From: Gemmatimonadota bacterium
GTDB taxonomy: Bacteria > Latescibacterota > UBA2968 > UBA8231
Assembly (NCBI GenBank): GCA_026706505.1
Contig: JAPOYQ010000414.1
Coordinates: 1-9,512 of the forward strand
Length of the DNA stretch: 9,512 nt
Direction of reading: 5' to 3'
Part shown: positions 6,247 to 9,512 of the stretch, in pieces
Numbering within the stretch: the stretch's first letter is position 1
Layout of the letters: every line of letters begins with the position of its first letter
The notes under the pieces: model-generated
What the model was told of the DNA's origin: nothing
What the model saw: the letters and a program-made list of their open reading frames with translations, nothing else
The model's database searches: none
Program-made: the position numbers and the translations under genes

Positions 6247-7248
6247 ATGTTGAAGTTTGCATTCCTAGGCGCTTGGCACAGTCACGCGTCCATGCACGTA
6301 CGGGAGGCCGCGGCAAGGCCGGGCGAGGTTGAGCTAGCGGGGATGTACGATGCCGATCCCGCAGTGATTCAGCAGAATCTGGAGCGGTGGGCGGAATACG
6401 GACTGGACATTCCGGTTTTTGACTCCGTCGAAGACGTGTTAAACAGCCGAGCAGAGGCCGTGGTCGTAGAAGGACACGTGTATCAGAACCTCGACTATGC
6501 CGAGCGGGCGCTCGCCGCTGGCAAGCACGTATTGTTGGAAAAGCCGGCCGGCGTCGATCTGGCCCAATTGGAGCGTCTCCACAAGCTGGCCGAGGACGAA
6601 GGGCTGATGCTACAAATGGCCTACATGTGGCGCTACAATCCGGCAGTGGCCGAGATGCTGCGCTTGGTGGGGTCAGGCTCCCTAGGGCAGGTCTTTATGT
6701 ATCGCGGCCACATACCCAAACCGATCAACTGGCACAAGCAGCTATACGGCGAGTTTACCGCCTATCACGGCGGCGTGTACTTCGAGATGGCCGGGCACTT
6801 GGTGGATTTAATGGTGGCGATGATGGGCGAGCCAGTAGCCGTCCGCGGCGTGTTGGGCAAGCACTACGGAGAGCGGGCCGAAGTCGATAACGCAGTGGTC
6901 GTCCACGAGTGTCGCGATGGAATCGGCATCGTGGATACGACCGCCATGCAGATCGGCATGGACCGGCGGATCGAGGTCCACGGTACCCAAGGAACCCTGC
7001 TGCACGAGCCGATTGGCTCCAACAAGCTGCGCGTCTTCTTGGCTCAGGAGACCAAAGGGTATCAGGCGGGAGAGTGGCAGGACGTGGAACTCGATCCAGG
7101 ACCAGCCCCGCCGAGCTTGTTGCGGGAGCTAGCCGCGTGCATTCGCGGCGAAAAGACGCCGGACTTTGCCCTCGCACACGACCGCGCCGTGCAGCGGACT
7201 TTGTTCAAAGGCTGTGGCATAACCGACGGTCATGCCCTGAGAACCTAA
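6247..7248 (+). CDS. Gfo/Idh/MocA family oxidoreductase (plus strand)
   Basis: This 333-residue protein is a standard-sized NAD(P)-dependent dehydrogenase of the glucose-fructose oxidoreductase/inositol dehydrogenase family. The N-terminal Rossmann fold starts LKFAFLGAWHSHA; the usual G-x-G-x-x-G is replaced by the G-x-x-H-x-H form common in one subset of the family. L-L-E-K-P-A-G (E98-K99-P100) is the diagnostic EKP motif, with the lysine at the active site. The C-terminal domain contains MAYMWRYNPAV and EMAGHLVDLM, whose H184 and D187 correspond to the conserved 'GxHxxD' pair. The family oxidises, reduces or epimerises sugars, inositols and related polyols, often with NAD(H). It is the last gene of the sulfatase operon and ends convergently on the minus-strand oxidoreductase with a 4-base overlap. 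Its substrate is unknown; the context suggests it handles a product of the two enzymes before it. Confidence 0.92.
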   Translation: MLKFAFLGAWHSHASMHVREAAARPGEVELAGMYDADPAVIQQNLERWAEYGLDIPVFDSVEDVLNSRAEAVVVEGHVYQNLDYAERALAAGKHVLLEKPAGVDLAQLERLHKLAEDEGLMLQMAYMWRYNPAVAEMLRLVGSGSLGQVFMYRGHIPKPINWHKQLYGEFTAYHGGVYFEMAGHLVDLMVAMMGEPVAVRGVLGKHYGERAEVDNAVVVHECRDGIGIVDTTAMQIGMDRRIEVHGTQGTLLHEPIGSNKLRVFLAQETKGYQAGEWQDVELDPGPAPPSLLRELAACIRGEKTPDFALAHDRAVQRTLFKGCGITDGHALRT

Positions 7249-8327
7249 GCGTCTGGCTCGTACTTGGGCTGCCTCGGCCCGCGATCCCGCTCCAGTCTAT
7301 AGGCACTCCCATCAAGCGGCAACTCTACGCGAGCACCGCCGCGCTGGTGCGACTCGACAAACGCGAAGATCAACTCGGTATTAGCCCGCGCCAGTTCCGC
7401 GCCACCGCGCGGCGGCTCACCCGTATCGAGTGAGCGGACCAGATCCTCGATCAAGCAAAGCGTCGAAGCCCGGTCCTCGAAAGCGGGGAATTCCACCAAG
7501 CCCAATTTATTGCGGCCCCGGTGGTCGCGTGCTGCCGGTGCCCGCAACTGCCACTCCCTATCATTGCCCAGTGCCGTCACCACTCCCTTTTCGCAGACGG
7601 CCTCCACTTCCAATCCCCGGCCCGAATTGAGCGCGTACGCAGTAACCCCATTGGCGAACTGGATCATGCCGTGCCCAGTCGGGTCCTCGCGCAGGATATC
7701 GCCGTCGATGATCTCGTCGCCATTGGGCAAATGCGCCTGCACCCAATCGGCAGGAGCATCGGAGTTGAGGCGCTGGAGCAGGTCAAAGCTGTGGCTGGCA
7801 CCGTTGAAAAGCGCACTGGTCTGGTGGATAATGAGGGTTTGCAACGCGCCGATTTCCCCGGAGTCGATGATGGCCTTCATCTGGTCGTAGCCGGGGTGGA
7901 AGCGGCGATTGGTGCCCATGTTGAGCGCGACGTTGTGGCGCTGGCAGGCTTCGACCATGCGGTCGGCTTCCTCCAGCGAGGCCGAGAACGCCTTTTCCGC
8001 GTAGATCGCGCGGGCACCCGCTTCGGTCGCCGCGATGACGATCTCGGCGCGATGCTCGGGCTGAGTGGCCACGCTGACGATGTCGGGCTTTTCGCGGGCG
8101 AGCATTTCGCGGTAGTCAGTGTACTGCTTGTCCGCGGGGATGCCGTAGCGTGCGCCGACTCGTTCCATCACTTCGGGGCGCAGGTCCGAACAGGCGACGA
8201 GGTCCGTGCGCTCACAAGCCTCGTATCCAGCAGCGTGAGAGTACGGGCGCATATTGGCCGGGACTTCGTTATCGATGAAAGCCCCCATGCGGCTGCAACC
8301 GATGAGAACGGCTTTGTATTGGTCCAT
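7245..8327 (-). CDS. Gfo/Idh/MocA family oxidoreductase (minus strand)
   Basis: This 360-residue protein belongs to the same family as the gene at 6247 but is clearly a different member. The Rossmann start is AVLIGCSRMG (G10-x-S-R-x-G15), followed by a long loop before the acidic strand-2 residue (ACSDLRPEV, D48). The family's EKP motif is E111-K112-A113, so the proline is replaced while the lysine is kept. Further landmarks are NMGTNRRFHPG in the second domain and ASHSFDLL, with H179 and D182 as the catalytic-site pair. The ATG at 8327 is chosen because AAAGGAGGAG lies just upstream; an upstream in-frame start at 8345 would fall inside the preceding gene. It follows the ThDP enzyme with 11 bases between stop and start and is almost certainly co-transcribed with it. 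Its TAG stop overlaps the TAA stop of the opposing gene. The substrate is not determinable. Confidence 0.92.
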   Translation of the reverse strand: MDQYKAVLIGCSRMGAFIDNEVPANMRPYSHAAGYEACERTDLVACSDLRPEVMERVGARYGIPADKQYTDYREMLAREKPDIVSVATQPEHRAEIVIAATEAGARAIYAEKAFSASLEEADRMVEACQRHNVALNMGTNRRFHPGYDQMKAIIDSGEIGALQTLIIHQTSALFNGASHSFDLLQRLNSDAPADWVQAHLPNGDEIIDGDILREDPTGHGMIQFANGVTAYALNSGRGLEVEAVCEKGVVTALGNDREWQLRAPAARDHRGRNKLGLVEFPAFEDRASTLCLIEDLVRSLDTGEPPRGGAELARANTELIFAFVESHQRGGARVELPLDGSAYRLERDRGPRQPKYEPDA

Positions 8328-8330
8328 CTG

Positions 8331-8338
8331 CTCCTCCT
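8331..8338 (-). promoter_or_regulatory. Strong RBS directly after the ThDP-enzyme stop
   Basis: On the minus strand the ThDP-enzyme stop TAA is followed at once by AGGAGGAG, then CAG and ATG 8327. This strong SD fixes the oxidoreductase start and suggests translational coupling. Confidence 0.7.
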
Positions 8339-9512
8339 TTACCAAAATTTGGGGACGTTTTCTTCCGCCTTGGTCATCACCTCCAACAGAGCGGCTCGGC
8401 CTTCGCCATTGGCCGCGATGGCGCGTTGGATGGCCGGTTCCAAGTCCGGGATCGTTTCAACGCGCTCGGCGTGGGCACCAAGCGCCTCGGCCACCTGCGC
8501 GTAGTGGCCGCCGAGCGCGTTGCTCTGATAGTGCTCGGTGGCATAGGGCATGTAGTGGTCGTAGTGCGTCATCACGCCGTTGTTGAGCACCACCGTGAGA
8601 ATGGGAATCTCTGCGCGCACGGCGGTCTCAATGTCGAGGCCCGCCATGCCAAAAGCCGCGTCGCCCATGATGTTGATGACCTGCTTGTCCGGCGCGGCTA
8701 ACTTGGCCCCCAAAGCCAAACCCAAGCCATAGCCGAGCTGGGTCGATTTGCCCCAGCCGATGTATCCTCTGGGGACCTGGGGCCGCCAGAACGGCACGAG
8801 CTGATCGCGGGGATAGCCCGAGTCGTGGGTTATGATGGTGTTGGCCACATCCACGGCGCGGGCGAGCTCGGCGAAGACCCGGTAGGGGTTTATCGGCACT
8901 TCGTCCGAGCGGAATCGCGGTGCCCACTCGGCGTTGAACTCAGCGCGGATGGCCGCGATCTCGGCCGCAACTCCGCCGTCTCCTCGCCCGTCGGCCCCAA
9001 GCTGCCGGCGGACTTCCTCGCTGATCTGCTCCAACACGATCCGCGCATCGCCGACGGCCCCCAAATCGATCCGGTAGTCCTTGTTGAGATCCTCCGCGCA
9101 GTTGGTCACCTGCGCCAAGACGGCGCGGTCGGGCATGGGCGCATTGAAGACCGAAATGGTAAAGCTAGTGCCCACGCCCAAGACGAAGTCGGTCTTTTGC
9201 AGGAAGCGATCGACCATCAGCGTGCCGGTGTGGCCACCAGTGCCCAGCGCGAGCGGATGGTTTTCGGGAAACGCGCTCTTGCCGGCCAAGGTGGTCATAA
9301 CAGGCACATTGAGCAGTTCGGCGAGGGCCACGAGCTGGTCTGTGGCTTCGGCCCACATCACGCCGTGTCCAGCGTTGATGATCGGGCATTCGGCCTTGAC
9401 CAGCGCGGCAACCAAGTCGCGGACCGCGTCTGAATCGGCCGCGGATTTGCAGGCTTTGACCGGCTGATAGTCGAGGTCGCCGGGCAATTCAGCGGCACCT
9501 AAATCACTGGGA
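8339..9512 (-). CDS. Thiamine diphosphate-dependent enzyme, N-terminus missing
   Basis: The frame is open to the right window edge; codons before the TTG at 9487 read PSDLGAAE without a stop, so that TTG is internal. The visible ~390 residues cover the last two of the three domains of an acetolactate-synthase/benzoylformate-decarboxylase-type enzyme (usual length ~550). The central domain starts around LVAALVKAECPIINAGHGVMW and includes VPVMTTLAGKSAFPENHPLALG. The C-terminal PP domain holds GKSTQLGYGLGLALGAKLA and the ThDP/Mg2+ motif I-M-G-D-A-A-F-G-M, with the N-N pair about 26 residues later (VVLNNG); GDA replaces the commoner GDG, which occurs in the family. The PYR domain with its catalytic glutamate lies beyond the window. 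The reaction could be decarboxylation, carboligation or C-C cleavage of a 2-oxo acid or acyl-CoA; the exact type is not resolvable. It precedes the minus-strand oxidoreductase in an operon. Confidence 0.9.
   Translation of the reverse strand, partial: PSDLGAAELPGDLDYQPVKACKSAADSDAVRDLVAALVKAECPIINAGHGVMWAEATDQLVALAELLNVPVMTTLAGKSAFPENHPLALGTGGHTGTLMVDRFLQKTDFVLGVGTSFTISVFNAPMPDRAVLAQVTNCAEDLNKDYRIDLGAVGDARIVLEQISEEVRRQLGADGRGDGGVAAEIAAIRAEFNAEWAPRFRSDEVPINPYRVFAELARAVDVANTIITHDSGYPRDQLVPFWRPQVPRGYIGWGKSTQLGYGLGLALGAKLAAPDKQVINIMGDAAFGMAGLDIETAVRAEIPILTVVLNNGVMTHYDHYMPYATEHYQSNALGGHYAQVAEALGAHAERVETIPDLEPAIQRAIAANGEGRAALLEVMTKAEENVPKFW

Noticed and set aside
7521..8504. 327-codon plus-strand open frame opposite the minus-strand oxidoreductase and ThDP genes
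   Set aside because: It spans two well-supported genes on the other strand and reads as low-complexity Val/Gly/Ala sequence without motifs.

Overview
The window looks like a bacterial chromosome segment from an organism with a GC-rich genome. From base ~1640 to the right end it is dense and GC-rich, with short intergenic gaps and good Shine-Dalgarno (SD) sites. The combination of a sulfatase, a phytanoyl-CoA dioxygenase-like enzyme, two Gfo/Idh/MocA oxidoreductases, a metal-dependent amidohydrolase and a thiamine diphosphate (ThDP) enzyme is typical of environmental, sponge- or seawater-associated lineages with large catabolic gene sets (Latescibacterota, Poribacteria, Entotheonella and similar). 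That placement is inference; no taxonomic marker gene is present.

Left part (1-1639): a visibly AT-rich foreign segment holds a gene open to the left window edge. Its product has a C-terminal HEPN-like RNase motif (R-N-A-L-F-H). It runs directly into a GC-rich remnant of a DNA adenine/cytosine-N4 methyltransferase carrying the DPPF motif, which itself ends at an in-frame amber codon. A ~310-base stretch with no credible gene follows. It contains spaced TGTCA/TGACA motifs resembling a transposon end, a small AT palindrome, and a GC-rich hairpin element like the dispersed 'CATTCTGGA...GGGAATGACGG' repeats of many environmental genomes. The whole part reads as a decayed defence or mobile-DNA scar.

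Middle part (1640-3436): an amidohydrolase on the minus strand and a four-helix DUF2231-type membrane protein on the plus strand diverge from a 75-base AT-rich region containing repeated ATTAACAAT.

Right part (3512-9512): a plus-strand operon encodes a choline-sulfatase-like sulfatase, a PhyH-family Fe(II)/2-oxoglutarate dioxygenase and a Gfo/Idh/MocA oxidoreductase. It meets, tail to tail with a 4-base overlap, a minus-strand operon of a ThDP enzyme (N-terminus beyond the window) and a second Gfo/Idh/MocA oxidoreductase. Stop codons and SD sites abut or overlap at all three within-operon junctions. Together these genes suggest catabolism of a small sulfated or otherwise modified organic substrate (desulfation, oxidative cleavage, NAD(P)-linked oxidation, C-C cleavage), but the substrate cannot be read from the sequence. 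I see no complete, clearly new multi-gene system; the HEPN/methyltransferase scar is the least ordinary region.
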